From positions 135,868,101 through 135,932,100 of the forward strand of contig OX465283.1 in NCBI GenBank assembly GCA_949987705.1: 64,000 nucleotides of DNA, written 5' to 3'. Position 1 is the first letter of the stretch. The number at the start of each line of letters is the position of its first letter. The DNA comes from Thereva unica. Taxonomy: Eukaryota > Arthropoda > Insecta > Diptera > Therevidae. The notes under the pieces are model-generated. The model was not told the DNA's origin. It did no database searches and saw nothing but the letters and a program-made list of their open reading frames with translations. The translations under genes were made by a program, and so were the position numbers. Positions 54,001 through 64,000 of the stretch are shown one piece after another.

Positions 54001-56231
54001 CACTGGGATGGCTAGCGCCAAGCATTATATCGGCGAAGATATTATTTCAGTCGCTGTGGTTAATAAATGTGGACTGGGATGAGCCATTGCCTTCGGATAT
54101 GATGGAAGAATGGGAAGCTCTTAGATCATCCTTACTTGAATTGGATCGGTTGAAAATTCCAAGATCTATCTGTAGCAGTAGTGATAAGCTAAAAATCATC
54201 GGATTCTCGGATGCATCAGAGAAGGCTTATGCGGCAGTGTTGTATCTACAAGCAGTAAATGGATTAGGAGAATACAAGAGCCATATCTTATGTTCCAAAA
54301 CTAAGGTAGCGCCCTTGCAACAGATGAGCATACCCCGGTTAGAGTTATGTGGAGCTCATCTATTGGCAAAAATTATGGGAAAATACAGTCGAATTCTTGG
54401 AGTGCCACTAGCAGATTGCCATCCTTATACGGATTCAACTATTGTGCTGAGTTGGTTAGCTGAACCACCTAGGAAATGGAAGACGTTCGTGGCAAACAGG
54501 ACCGCAGATATATTACGTCGGTTACCACAGGTACAGTGGCGTCACATAATTTCCAAAAATAATCCTGCAGACTGTGCATCAAGGGGCATTACCGTGGAAG
54601 AATTGTTGAGACAAAGGTTGTGGTGGGGCGGTCCGGAGTTCCTGATGACGGAAATCAGCACGCAACCGGAGTATATTTCTTATCCAAAGGAACCAACGGA
54701 ATTGCGATGCCATGCAACAGTGCGACAGGAGGTGATCAACCCGGTTTTTCTGCGTTATTCGCGATTACCCAAATTACTGCGGATTATCGCATGGTGTCGA
54801 CGGTGGCTCCGACGAGAGGAAGAACAGCAGAATCTACACAGGGGCATTCTACGAAGCGAAGAAGTAGAGCAAGCAAGGTTAGCAGTGATTAAGTTAGCTC
54901 AAGCCGATAGCTTTCGTGACGAACTGCAGATCCTTGGCCGAAATCATCAGCTGCCAGCTTCCAGCCGATTGCTGACATTAAAAGCATTTGTGGATGAAAA
55001 CGGCATCGCCCGAGTAGGTGGAAGACTCCAAGAAGCTGAGTGGGAATTTTCTAGGAAACATCCAGTCATCCTTGATGCAGTGCATCCACTCTCGGCACTG
55101 ATCATAGATGACCTGCATTTAATGGGCAACCATGCTGGGCCACAGCTGTTAGAAACTCTGCTTAATCAGAGGTATCACATAATGGGTGGACGAAAACTAA
55201 TAAAACGGCGTGTGAGACGATGCGTTATATGTACACGATATAGGGCGAAGGTTATTGAACAACAGATGGGAGATCTGCCACCATACCGTGTTCGTGTATG
55301 TCGAGCATTCCTGAATACTGGAGTGGACTACGCCGGACCCGTGACAGTACGGGCTTGGAAGGGAAGAGGAGGCAAGCGATACAAGGCCTATATCGCGCTT
55401 TTCATTTGTATGACCACCAAAGCTATCCATCTGGAGCTAGTGAGTGAGCTCTCCACGGAAGCATTCCTTGCGGCACTAAGGCGGTTTGCAGGTAGACGAG
55501 GATTTCCTGTGCGGATGTTCAGCGACAACGGGACAAACTTTGTTGGTGCCAAACGAGAACTGGTTGAGTTACAAGCTTTGTTGAAAACGCGAGAGCATCA
55601 TGAAGCCATTGCGAACTATTTAACAAGTCAGGAGTGCGAATGGCATTTCATACCACCGGGATCGCCGCACTTCGGGGGTTTGTGGGAGGCTGGCGTTAAG
55701 GCAATGAAATTTCATCTACGCCGGGAAATAGGAGACGCTCAATTAACCTTTGAAGAGTATCAAACCCTGCTATGTCAAATTGAGGCGTGTTTGAACTCGC
55801 GTCCGCTATGCCCGAGAAATATTCAAGATGGCAATGTCGAAGTTTTAACGCCAGGGCACTTCTTAATAGGGGAATCTCTGAAGTTGGAGCCGGATCGAGA
55901 TTTGAAAGAGACCCAACTTGGACACCTTACAAGATTCAACTATGTGCAACGGATCCAACAACTGTTTTGGCGAAGATGGCAAAATGAATACCTAGCTAAT
56001 CTTCAAGCAAGGTACAAGTGGAAACAACCGCAGAGGGATCTCCAACCAGGGCAACTAGTTATTATACGAGAAGAAAAACTACCACCAGGAAAATGGGCAA
56101 CTGGAGTTATCCAGGAAGTTCATCGAGGAAAGGACGGGCTCATCAGAGTCGTCACGGTCAGAGCAGCGGGAGGCACGCTAAAGAGACCCATAGGAAAGCT
56201 AATTCCCTTACACCAGGAAGATAAAGTTTGA
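51066..56231 (+). CDS. BEL/Pao Gag-Pol polyprotein, intact
   Basis: 1721 codons in one frame. N-terminal helical region (1-140); DUF1759-like gag (about 155-335, LPTFSGNYMEWINFRDLF). Two CCHC knuckles (C358/C361/H365/C370 and C391/C394/H399/C404) bind RNA. Protease has LLDSGSQ (469-475). RT has LTADIRQMY (D797) and YMDD (873-876). RNase H begins FSDASEKAYAAV near 1047. Integrase has a zinc site (H1351, H1356, C1386, C1389) and catalytic D1421 (GVDYAGP), D1487 (FSDNGTNF) and E1541 (GGLWEAGVK). A C-terminal DUF5641-like region (WRRWQNEYLANLQARYKW) ends the protein. Unlike the left-edge relative it has no PHD finger. All key residues seen are present. It would form cytoplasmic virus-like particles, copy its RNA and integrate the DNA in the nucleus. 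Confidence 0.98.
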   Translation: MDNLIALKRKRGYLKGQVSRIESYLDHISEDTGIDEDAIQDRLDKLELLASKFDELQSEIEAYHEGDQVVAEDAERDDFEERLYRLRGLGRNFIKGAQVRKPAREENGSLETSIRALADHQARLSDMLQQFGELQLNAAKGESEMRAHGPSSVQTHVKLPTVTLPTFSGNYMEWINFRDLFQSMINERQDISNAQRMQYLQGSLRGEAASLLRHLPVTDANYTVAWTSLKERYDKEKFIIEAHIRSIMEQPVLKEASQNGIKMLYSGVREALNALEALKVPVHQWDWWLLFVVANKLDPESRQLWARETASTEKPKFEELCAFIFSRICELEAISGGVGRNKMKESRRNVGTLAVVSCIKCQGDHHLKDCPTFQELPMAARRKLVADERLCFICLNPNHVARQCKSSGCQICKRRHNTVLHQQEPGIVSVNPGAFQTLHSTIPQGQVLLPTVSLLVPDASNNMQICRALLDSGSQATLITEACVQRLGLPRSNLRVAIRGIDTTKEKRARGTVGLILKSRLTAEGVQAQALILSNITCPMPNYDIAEPPWRSNELADPHYYKSGPIDILIGADIFFDCLKDGQREVSSSSHLWARNTIFGWVIGGRHWDQPQEILVSCHVAIEDLLQRFWQIEEAEFSTTETAEDCEAETHFAQTHRRTEEGRYIVRYPFKDKPEKLGDSMTAAKSRLMSMERKFLRNAELKKAYVEFMDDYQQQGHMVESGVMEDRDSIQENFLAHHAVHKLESTTTKTRVVFDASMRTSSLISLNDILMKGPVIQPELTTLLVGFRLHKIGLTADIRQMYRQILIKEEDCRYQQILWRRDPAKPICIFQLRTVTYGTTSAPFQATRVLQQLADDEEKRFPEVAGLLKRNFYMDDFIGGADTVEEALKVTEELSSLLAAGGFELRKWASSAEEVVRSLPSQLTEHSVTFKEEQNSATKILGLRWIPEADVFSFKVTLEPRDQHTKRTLLSEIARIFDPLGWLAPSIISAKILFQSLWLINVDWDEPLPSDMMEEWEALRSSLLELDRLKIPRSICSSSDKLKIIGFSDASEKAYAAVLYLQAVNGLGEYKSHILCSKTKVAPLQQMSIPRLELCGAHLLAKIMGKYSRILGVPLADCHPYTDSTIVLSWLAEPPRKWKTFVANRTADILRRLPQVQWRHIISKNNPADCASRGITVEELLRQRLWWGGPEFLMTEISTQPEYISYPKEPTELRCHATVRQEVINPVFLRYSRLPKLLRIIAWCRRWLRREEEQQNLHRGILRSEEVEQARLAVIKLAQADSFRDELQILGRNHQLPASSRLLTLKAFVDENGIARVGGRLQEAEWEFSRKHPVILDAVHPLSALIIDDLHLMGNHAGPQLLETLLNQRYHIMGGRKLIKRRVRRCVICTRYRAKVIEQQMGDLPPYRVRVCRAFLNTGVDYAGPVTVRAWKGRGGKRYKAYIALFICMTTKAIHLELVSELSTEAFLAALRRFAGRRGFPVRMFSDNGTNFVGAKRELVELQALLKTREHHEAIANYLTSQECEWHFIPPGSPHFGGLWEAGVKAMKFHLRREIGDAQLTFEEYQTLLCQIEACLNSRPLCPRNIQDGNVEVLTPGHFLIGESLKLEPDRDLKETQLGHLTRFNYVQRIQQLFWRRWQNEYLANLQARYKWKQPQRDLQPGQLVIIREEKLPPGKWATGVIQEVHRGKDGLIRVVTVRAAGGTLKRPIGKLIPLHQEDKV

Positions 56232-56239
56232 ACAGGGTT

Positions 56240-56253
56240 CAACGGGGGCGGGA
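56240..56253 (+). promoter_or_regulatory. Polypurine tract
   Basis: AACGGGGGCGGGA sits directly before the 3' LTR, the usual primer site for plus-strand synthesis. It is interrupted by a single C. Confidence 0.75.
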
Positions 56254-56485
56254 TGTTTGCGTACACCTTGAAGAAATGCAAAATATAAATAAAAATAGTA
56301 GGCGAGCCTTGAGTAGGCTATGAGAAAAATAAAGGAACATTTATTAGGAAAATTTTCATCAACCGGAGAGGACGGATTTGTGTCATATATATTTAATTGT
56401 TGTAAAAATATAATTTAATAAAGGATTCTAATAAATTTCATAATCCTTAAACATTTACTAATTGGACTTATTGCAGCAATAAACA
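56254..56485 (+). repeat. 3' LTR of the complete BEL/Pao element
   Basis: 232 bp, matching the 5' LTR base for base on visual comparison. Followed by the CTCTG target duplication. Confidence 0.97.
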
Positions 56486-56490
56486 CTCTG

Positions 56491-56939
56491 CTATCCTGCA
56501 AAATAGAAAAGCGCAAACATAACAAAAAGCACATTTTCACATTTTGTTGAAAAATATGAATGAGATAGGGGCAGTCGTCGACAACAGCATGTAAGAAAAA
56601 TACGCGTAAGGTTGCTAAAACCCAACAAACCTTATTATAGTCTACTGAATATTCTAAAATTTAAACAACTCACCACTCCTTCCAAACTTCTGATTTATCA
56701 CACGGTCTTCTCAGTGCTCAAATAGGAAGCCAACAAGAGATGCTGAACAAAAGGTACTCTGGCCTAAGCCATATTCGAGAGGAAACCCTCCCAGGAGGAG
56801 AATAGGTTATGTCGTGAAAAGAATCAACCTTGATAGGGTCTAATAGGCAGGACACCTTTGCATGTATGAATAGGAGCCTGCAGTGGACGTCGTTTACTGT
56901 AGGGTCTATAGAATACAGCAACGAGGTAAAACAAACCTA
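56491..56939. other. Non-coding spacer right of the BEL/Pao insertion
   Basis: Joins directly to the sequence left of 50560 once the BEL/Pao element is removed. Probably decayed LINE or spacer; no gene. Confidence 0.5.
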
Positions 56940-57190
56940 CACTTAAAGAATGGCATGCATATCCCCGGCTTGATTTCCGGACACTGCACTCTAAATTACC
57001 ACTTATGGAGGATAGGAAAAGCGGAAGATCCCACCTGCCATACAAAGTGAGGCTGAGTCTGATCTACACGTCCTCTGCGAATGCCCCGCAAGAGTGAGGA
57101 GCAGGGTTTCTTTGTTGGAGAAGTCCCTGCACGAGCATGCCCGCCTAACCACTAGGCAGGCTGCTGAACTTGTTCAAGGGGTGTGGCCTA
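56940..57190 (+). pseudogene. LINE RNase H-domain relic
   Basis: The plus strand reads LISGHCTLNYHLWRIGKAED then PTCH, and after a frameshift AESDLHVLCECPARVRSRVS, ending RLTTRQAAELVQGVWP. This is the C-terminal RNase H and Cys-rich end of a LINE (family form LTGHC...C-x-x-C...E...H-x-LC-x-CPAL). Confidence 0.8.
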
Positions 57191-57611
57191 AAAATACGGT
57201 ACAGGGGTGTAAAAAAAATTATACAGCTGTGTAGCTTTTTTTTCCTCCGAAAAATATTTTATACATTTAGAAGAAAAAGAGTAACAGTTTATGATACAAT
57301 TTCATTTACCGAGTTTTAAATTTTATGTTTCTCATTAGTACGTATACATGTTGAGTTGAACTCAGGTTAAACACGAGTCCAACTATATGTAGACGTGAGT
57401 CCAGTGGCGTTATGGTCGACTGAACTCTCTGCTACCTGGGTTGAGTTGAAATAATGCATATAGAAGCGAGTTCAGTAATTGAATAATTGAATTTAGTTGA
57501 CAGCAGCATTTCTGTGTTTTATTTATGATTTGTGACGCGAGTCAAAAATTCAACTCAACCTCATTAAACTCATCGTAGTAAATGTCTAATTTCCCTGGAC
57601 TAAAATACTAC
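57191..57611. other. Non-coding spacer with GTTGAGTTGAA motifs
   Basis: GTTGAGTTGAACTCAGGTTA near 57349 and, inverted, TTCAACTCAACC near 57549 hint at a small degenerate inverted-repeat element. No gene. Confidence 0.4.
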
Positions 57612-58025
57612 GTTTCCATGGCAGCTTGAGTGCTCGAAAGATTGAAAATCTCAAGAACTCAAGCGCGTATATGCTCTGCCTACTTGAGGCGGCATATTAG
57701 CTTAAAATAAGCTTGAGTTTTTGAGTTGGTATATGCAGTTATTATTATATTTCTTTCTTTTATCGCGTTTTTATTTCTTTATTAATAATTTAGCCTCTGC
57801 ATGTCTCTTTCTTTATTAATAATTTAGCCTCTGCATGTCTCCACAAATTGCATATTTACAACCCTAACTTTCATAAATCGAGCACTCAAGCTTTCAAGCT
57901 TGGTTTACATGACAAGCAATCGAACCGATCAGAAAAATATGTTTTGATCGACTCCAGTCGAGCTGCTTGTATTTACATTTGTACTTAAAGTACGCCTCAA
58001 GTAAGCTTCAAGCTGCCATGGAAAC
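57612..58025. mobile_element. Dispersed repeat C, complete copy (414-bp MITE)
   Basis: GTTTCCATGGCAGCTTGAG at 57612 is inverted at 58006-58025 with one mismatch. It matches 22393-22940 through the right two thirds and shows the empty site for the MITE inserted there. It contains a 34-bp tandem duplication at 57774-57841. Confidence 0.85.
57774..57841. repeat. 34-bp tandem duplication
   Basis: TTTCTTTATTAATAATTTAG plus 14 further bases occurs twice head to tail without a visible difference. Confidence 0.9.
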
Positions 58026-60572
58026 ACACTAATAGTCTCAATTACATTCTATTATCTTTCAAAGACAATATCAGATAACAAGCACAAAAATATTTTTATA
58101 ATTATCTCAAAACCTGTTCCAAGATTGCCACCACTGCGATGTTAAATCAACTTTTACACAAATTTCATTCAAACTTCTTAATTAGCACAATAATAAATAC
58201 CTTTACAAAAATAAACTCTCAAATCCATCAAGCAAGACCAAAGATATTTTTTCAACGATAGCATCACTAAAGGCCCACGCCCAATTTGTGCACATCTTTC
58301 AAGTAAATTCACTTCAAACAAAGCAGCAAAGCCAAGTTCTCATATTCCACAAAGGCCTCAAGGCAACACTAGCAGTTCTCTAAAATTTTTATGTTACAAT
58401 TTCACGCATTTGTACCTCGTCTATCATCGCATATCAAATTATATTAAGGCGAGATAATTCCGAAATGAACCAAAATACCATGGCCAGAAGAGGAGTGCAT
58501 CCGAAAGGATGTGTGGATAAGCCACAAATCAGACTACCGTCGAAGCATTCATTCGTTCAAGCAAGCCATGCATATAAGCCTCAAGATAGTCAGAGTCGGA
58601 TGGCCCATAATTGCTGATATACCCAGGAGAGACTCGTGCCCCGAAAATAGTTGTTGCGTCCCCTGGTGACAGGGCGAAGGGGTGCTCCGCTGGCGTTTAA
58701 TTGATTCTACTCAAGTAAACAATCCGAATCGTCAAAGGGACGCCAATTAACAATTCGTTGATAGATTAAATCTGCGAACAGGATCAAATCGATGCCTATC
58801 ATCAAAATGCCCCGTCTCTAGCCCGTTCAGGCGCTAGTTGCTTACAGCTAGCCCATGGCGAAATGCATGGCCCGCAAGTGCTGGTGATATGCCTTCCGTT
58901 TCTCGTTTGGGGCTAAAAGAAGGAGATTTAAATAGTGGAATTTCAATGGTAGAAACTACTAATCCGAACCGTTATGGTACATTTAATCAAATATTTGCCA
59001 AGCCCCAGTGTTTTAGATCTCGTGCGTAATCTTTCATTTTAGTTCGTCTGCGATTTTAATTTCTTTTATTGCGGAATGCGATTTTAGCACAGACTAGCTT
59101 CTAACTATGGAGCCGGTTTTATATATGTGGTTGAGTATGTAATTCGTGGTAAAGGCAATTCAGTATCGGTTTCAATTTAAGTGACGCATTGATACGGAAA
59201 TCTTGTGAAAATAAGCGATAAGTATTGAATTAATTCTCAAAATTTTGTTTTATTCGGAAGCGAGTACTGTGAAGAAAGTACTTTCTCTTTAATAATTAAT
59301 CATCTAGAAAATTACGTCAAAGTATAAACATCAAATGGAAATAGAAACAATTAAACATGGTAATGCCAGTTTAAGTTTAATTCTGTAAAAATGCTTATCC
59401 ACTGTACGAAACAATCAAGCTTCCTTTATGAGCAAGGGGAAATCTCAACTCTCGAACACCTCAAGAGAAGTTTTAAACAACAAGTTATAAAAAATTAATA
59501 ATTTTAGTCATTATATGGTCTGTTTAGAATAAGCATTGTTGGAGTGGCGCAGTTCAAGGAATTAATAACGATGGGACTTCCTTTTGGTATAAGAATATGT
59601 TTTGGCACTTTGATTGTACAATTTGATTTTTAAAATAGCTTACTCGAACGAATCTGTACGTTTTCCGTGCATCACTGGTTTTGGTTTACTTGAAAAGTTT
59701 GCCTCAGTGAAAAATAATGAATTTAAATCGCAAATATTTTCGTGAATTTTCCACGAAATAAGAATATGAAAATGTTACAAAAAAAAAAACAAAATAATTA
59801 GAATCTGCTCTTCAGAATTACGTAAGAGTGCGGGGAAGCATTCAAAACTCTTGGATCGGCACGAAATCAAAATGTGGAGATGATGTTATCTGAAATAGAA
59901 TTTGGTGCACAGTTAAAAATTATAGTAACAAAATGGACTCCCTAAGAATCAAGTAACTCACAAGAAAAAAGAACATTACAAATCGCAAAATGCTAAAAAA
60001 CGAAGAATATTGGGAATTTTCTCATGCTTGCTTGTACCTACATTCTTCTATATAAATGCAGTCAATCAAGTCTTTGTTTTTCGTAAATATCCTGTATCTG
60101 AGTGGATAATGCGAATAGCTCCCTCTCTGGAACAATTTTTTTTCCACATACATATGTATGTATATCCAGGAATCACCCCTGGAAAAAGTTGAATGTCTAC
60201 TTTGACTGGACTATGCCGTCTAGGGTTTAAAAAATCAGCATATCAATTCGCACCAAAAATATACGGGCCAACATCGGCTATACGGGCAACACGGGTTGAA
60301 CAAGGCTACTATTAAACTTTTTTTTATAAAAACGCAAGGTGTTTGCTGGTGCCACCTTAGTACCCCCTTTCCGATGTGATCATTAGCCCCTGAACCTGAC
60401 AGGCTTGACTATTTTCCGAGTCCGTGTTGTTTTATAAGTCTGCTTCTGACAACTCATGATCTGAACATCGTGCGAAGGGTTGTGTTATAACGTCCAGCCC
60501 CGATAGCAAGCCAGCATTGACATATACGATCATCTCTCCATCGTCGATGAAAACGGAAGATAATTACAAATA
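58026..60572. other. Non-coding region
   Basis: About 2.5 kb without a credible gene, known motif or repeat boundary; the longest stretch here that looks free of recognisable transposons. Confidence 0.5.
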
Positions 60573-60653
60573 AGAAACTGGAAAAAGCGGGCCAGAGATG
60601 GACAATCATGGAGGCGAACGCTGGATAAAACCAAGGCCAGCAAGAGTCTGTGA
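60573..60653 (+). pseudogene. LINE 3'-end fragment (RTE-like tail)
   Basis: RNWKKRARDGQSWRRTLDKT then KASKSL and a stop, followed by ATGATGATGAAAA. The ending W-x-x-x-A-x-DR/G-x-x-WRR...A-x-K-x-L with an ATG/TGA microsatellite tail is typical of RTE-like LINEs. Confidence 0.6.
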
Positions 60654-60786
60654 AGCTCCTTATGATGATGAAAACTCAGAGCTTCAATTGCTGTTCGATT
60701 TCGAATTCGGATAGTTTAACCGCGTCGAGGCGTAACTTGAGCTATGTCAAATTCTCTGGGATGGTAGAATCTAAAAAAAACTCCTA

Positions 60787-60900
60787 TGGTGGAATTGGAT
60801 TGGCTACACCTGGCGACGCGAAAAGAAAAATCTATCCCAACAGGCCCTTGATTGGAGTTCGTAAGAATCCCGTCGAGCCAGAAGACCTACAATAACGCAG
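60787..60900 (+). pseudogene. LINE C-terminal fragment, same family as 20899-21505
   Basis: WWNWIGYTWRREKKNLSQQA then LDWSS and a stop; relatives read KWNWVGHTLRREN...KQAL at the corresponding place. Similarity continues weakly (RRARRPT) beyond the stop. Confidence 0.7.
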
Positions 60901-61274
60901 AGGCCGCAAAGCAATCGAACGAGAACCGACCTATTGAGTATACTAATGGTCCCCTTTATAGTCACCAAGATAATTGCCCATTTTCTCGTCCTATACAATT
61001 TTTTAAAGCTCCAGTTTTGCTTTATTGAAAAAGTGTGAAGGTACCGAACTTTTTGGACTATTCATTGCGCATTTTATTGGTACCGTTCCTGTTTTGGTTG
61101 GCATAAAGGCGTTTTGACGCTGCGCATGCTTATTTCAGACTAATAACTGACGAGTCGTATTTTTACTTGGGCATCAAATACTTCAAAACAGTGGGTTTTA
61201 AGTTTCGCAATTATTTTCCAATATTTTCGAAAGCCAATTGTATCGCGATTTTTGCCATGTTCATGACATGGGAT
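60901..61274. other. Non-coding spacer
   Basis: Nothing recognised. Confidence 0.5.
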
Positions 61275-61810
61275 CTAATATTTAGTGGTCTCAAGACCTA
61301 AGAAGGCCGCATGTGTCTCTACTAGACAGTGTCTGGTCAGGACTCCCCCTATAACTGAGAGGTCTTGTCTTCGGAGACTCAGTGGTGAAGGGGTCCGCCA
61401 GGGTGCATTTATTAAGATTCCTCCAATGCTTCTTTGCTTGTTGCATTGTTTGCTGTTTACATCGGAGTTTGAAAGTGGCCCAAGGTATACCAACCTTTCC
61501 CTTTTCAGGAAGGAGAGTGCCGGTCGTGCCTTTCCTAGCTTTACAATTTCCCTCTACAGGGCATCCAGAGCACGCATACGAAGAGAGTCCGGAACTGCTG
61601 AGCCGTCTCGTTAAGAGATCTGCGACATTCAGAGATAGTTCTAGGCTGCTTATGCAAGGTTTTATATCTCTTCACGGGTGGCAGTCCAGCTTGAAAGGAT
61701 TTGTAACGTCGCCTCCATGAGATCACAAAGAACTTGAGGAAATTTGACCCTTGTGATGATAACAACGTTATCCGTGTACGCCAGGACAAGCTTCCCCCTT
61801 GTATAGGGGT
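61275..61810 (-). pseudogene. LINE relic: RT palm piece plus RNase H C-terminus
   Basis: On the minus strand near 61775 the text LAYTDNVVIITRVKFPQVLC matches the YADD palm block with the box mutated to YTDN, followed by LMEATLQILSSW. From 61493 the frame reads LSLRRQDLSVIGGVLTRHCL and VETHAAFLGLE to a stop at 61275, the RNase H region (relatives: LTGHCLVGTHAARLGL). The part between is deleted. Confidence 0.8.
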
Positions 61811-62297
61811 GTTGTGCGCCCAAGATTCTGAGGTAATTATGGCCTGCTTCAGATATATTTCATTTAGCTTTTCTAGTCTTTAATAGAAAGGAAAATCGCC
61901 TGAAGTTTTTGAGTGTTGCATGGGCGGCTTTTCCTGCCTTAGGTGTAAAAACTACTTTAACCTTTTTCCAACTGGGGGGATGCAATTATGTATTTTGAAG
62001 GCACCCAGTAAACAGAACCTATCAGACTACCCTTTAGTTTTATTTATGCAGAACTTTTACAATGATATAAAGCTGCCTACAGAAGAGGTTTCTTTTTTAA
62101 CAAAAACTTACAGAATGCAGTGAAATTTCGATCAGTTCAAAAATATGAATATACAATGACGAATTTTCTCATTTCCTTGCTTATGGAAAATATAAGCCCT
62201 TTATTTTGAATTAACATTTTCGTTTTCATACTTCTTTGCCTTCTCGAATCTTCTCATCAAAAAATCATTACACTTCGGTAACATTTTGGTTTTAACA
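61811..62297. other. Non-coding spacer
   Basis: No gene recognised. Confidence 0.5.
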
Positions 62298-62940
62298 TTA
62301 ATCAAATGGGACCGTCTGTGCGAAAGGCAAGTAATCACTTCTATTGCGGTTGTCGAGTCGATTAGCAATCGACACGATAATCTGTAGGCGATTTTGATTT
62401 TGTCTTGCGTAAGGAGATCGACTTAAACAAACAGAACTGCCTGTTTGGACCTCTTCAGTCCTTACAACATTTGGTCGATTTTCCTGAGGTGGAATATTTT
62501 CATCCAGCACAGCGTTTATTGCCACATCAGAATCTGTATTTACTCCAAACTCACGACCCGGTGGATTTACAGTCCGAAACAGCTCGAATTTTTGCTCATT
62601 GTTGAAGGGCCTATGCAGTTTGGGTCCCTTGTAATTTTATCCCATCGTCTTTTTAATTCCCCCTTGAAATGCTTTTCGGATTTTGTATATGATTTCGCTA
62701 CATCTGCGTTCTCCTTCGTTATGTCTACTAATCTCTCGAACTGCTTTTTACACATATATTTTATATCTACCGGTTTATTTTTGGCCTCCATTTACTTTTT
62801 TTAGCAGTTCACAACAATTAACAAAATCGACTTGAAGTTTAACTAGGCGAGAAAAGCGTAAGTATCGACTCTAAATCTGGATAAAATCGACAAATATTTC
62901 GCATTCTCAACATTCGCAATACCGATTCAGCCATCATTTT
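62298..62940 (-). pseudogene. Transposon-type Myb/SANT-like gene, copy 2 (frameshifted, exon core deleted)
   Basis: Start ATG at 62791. The frame reads KQFERLVDITKENADVAKSY and then KRRWDKIT and LGPST-like text (CIGPSTMSK), the N-terminal half of a zeste/Myb-SANT-like DNA-binding domain (relatives: ERLVDI..EN..IA...W..I...LN.LGPPTK). Compared with 27776-28605 it lacks the block containing VWTDLKYK. It then shifts frame and continues FELFRTVNPPGREFGVNTDS to AINAVLDENIPPQENRPNVV and a stop at 62298. 62792-62940 is the shared 5' flank. Such proteins often accompany Harbinger-type transposons as DNA-binding partners; that role is inferred. Confidence 0.65.
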
Positions 62941-64000
62941 AGAATCGACTATCGACTCGACAATCACAATAGGGGCGAATTTATATTTCTACAGCATGTA
63001 ATAATGGTGAAGGTTTCATTACTATCTATCCAACTTTGCATAAAGCCGCAAGAAGTCACCTTGACAATGGAGAGTTCTTACGATCACGCTAATAAATTCA
63101 GATTTAAAATTCATTTAATTTTTAAGTTTGCAAGTTAACATTCCTCGCATTTCTATAACACATAACCCGACATGTCAATGCACATGTCTCCACATAACTA
63201 GAAATTTTAACAAAATATGTAAACCAATTAAATCAGAAACTTCCTCTTCATAAAAATTTTTGCACACTGGAGTAAATTGTATCCTCTGAAAACAAATTTT
63301 TTGCCCTAACATCCGATCGTCTCATGCTGGGATCATTCCATAAAAAAATATGTCAACCAAAGTAAAAAACTAAAGGAAACAGGAGGAAACCCCTAGAAAA
63401 ACAAATGAGCTAAGTTGTTTGATCTTTTCGGCAGATGACTTCCCTGGCAGCGTCTGCAAGGCTCTCAAATGACAAACGCCTCTGCCATCAGGGTCCTCTT
63501 ATGATCTGGTATGATGACACCAAAGCACATGGTAACCGGGATGACTTCTATGCATACTATCCGTGAAGTCTCCGATTCGGCTACTTGGTGTCAATCGGTA
63601 GCTGCATGAGCCAAGATATCTTAAACAGCGTACTCTACTCTACTTGTGCGACATTCAAGTGACAGTCTGTCAAAATCATTGCAAACTGTGACAGAAATCA
63701 GGCTCCCTCTTGTCTGACATTGCTCTCTCTAGATCAATTTATGATTAGCCTCATAAGTTTTCTCCGCTGTTCGGCTACTATGAAACGGTGACAATGTCAG
63801 CTGGGTGACATCATAAATTTCACCTGATAATGATAATTGTTCTAGCAGCCCTCAAGATTTAAAAAAATATCGTCAACACGTGTTTCCATAAGTGGATCTC
63901 AGAGGATGCAGACCTCAGCAAATTAGATCAATAGTTCGGCATCTTGAAAGGAGGCTGTGCTAGTGGATTCAGAGTATTCCATGGAGGCGTCATGCTTCAT
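62941..64000. other. Non-coding region to the right edge
   Basis: No credible frame, domain or repeat boundary recognised. Confidence 0.5.

Larger units (their letters stand above)
50565..56485 (+). mobile_element. Complete BEL/Pao LTR retrotransposon
   Basis: Two LTRs of 232 bp (50565-50796 and 56254-56485) show no difference by eye. CTCTG flanks both sides (50560-50564, 56486-56490), the expected 5-bp integrase duplication. The order LTR, primer-binding site, a single 1721-codon gag-pol frame, polypurine tract, LTR is complete. No env-like frame. Identical LTRs and an undamaged frame imply very recent insertion, and the element may be active. Confidence 0.98.

Noticed and set aside
57349..57560. 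MITE with GTTGAGTTGAA ends
   Set aside because: Similarity is limited to a short, low-complexity motif; boundaries and duplication are absent.

Overview
This is eukaryotic, AT-rich, repeat-dominated DNA, most likely from an insect and plausibly a fly. The evidence is indirect: two BEL/Pao retrotransposons, a Foldback-type element, many MITEs, LINE, Helitron, mariner and SINE relics, and a nuclear-type tRNA-Ser. No host protein-coding gene is recognisable. The only plausible host gene is tRNA-Ser(GCT) at 6228-6309.

Layout. 1-3764: minus-strand BEL/Pao element, cut by the left window edge, with an open 1136-codon frame and an N-terminal PHD finger; it sits in a LINE relic (3765-4400). 4.6-16.2 kb: tRNA-Ser and a series of MITEs, two of them inserted into repeats whose 'empty' copies are also in the window. 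16.4-29.5 kb: LINE scraps (two with clear target-site duplications), a palindrome cluster, a Helitron Rep relic, a tRNA-derived SINE, and a decayed Myb/SANT-like gene with a second copy at 62.3-62.9 kb. 29,571-34,664: a foldback element with long inverted-repeat arms, 20-bp tandem arrays and a 9-bp target duplication; one arm is split by a hAT transposon with an intact 727-codon transposase. 34.7-50.5 kb: more MITEs, a deleted mariner nested in another element, and LINE pieces. 50,565-56,485: a complete, apparently young BEL/Pao retrotransposon (1721 codons, 232-bp LTRs with no difference seen by eye, 5-bp target duplication). 56.5-64 kb: LINE relics, a MITE and the second Myb/SANT-like relic.

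Functionally the window is a transposon nest. Autonomous coding capacity remains in the right-hand BEL/Pao, possibly the left-hand BEL/Pao, and the hAT transposase. The rest are non-autonomous or decayed. Because several families occur twice, insertion order can be read directly: foldback before hAT, LINE before BEL, older MITE before inserted MITE. All assignments come from reading the sequence and from remembered family motifs; no database search was run.
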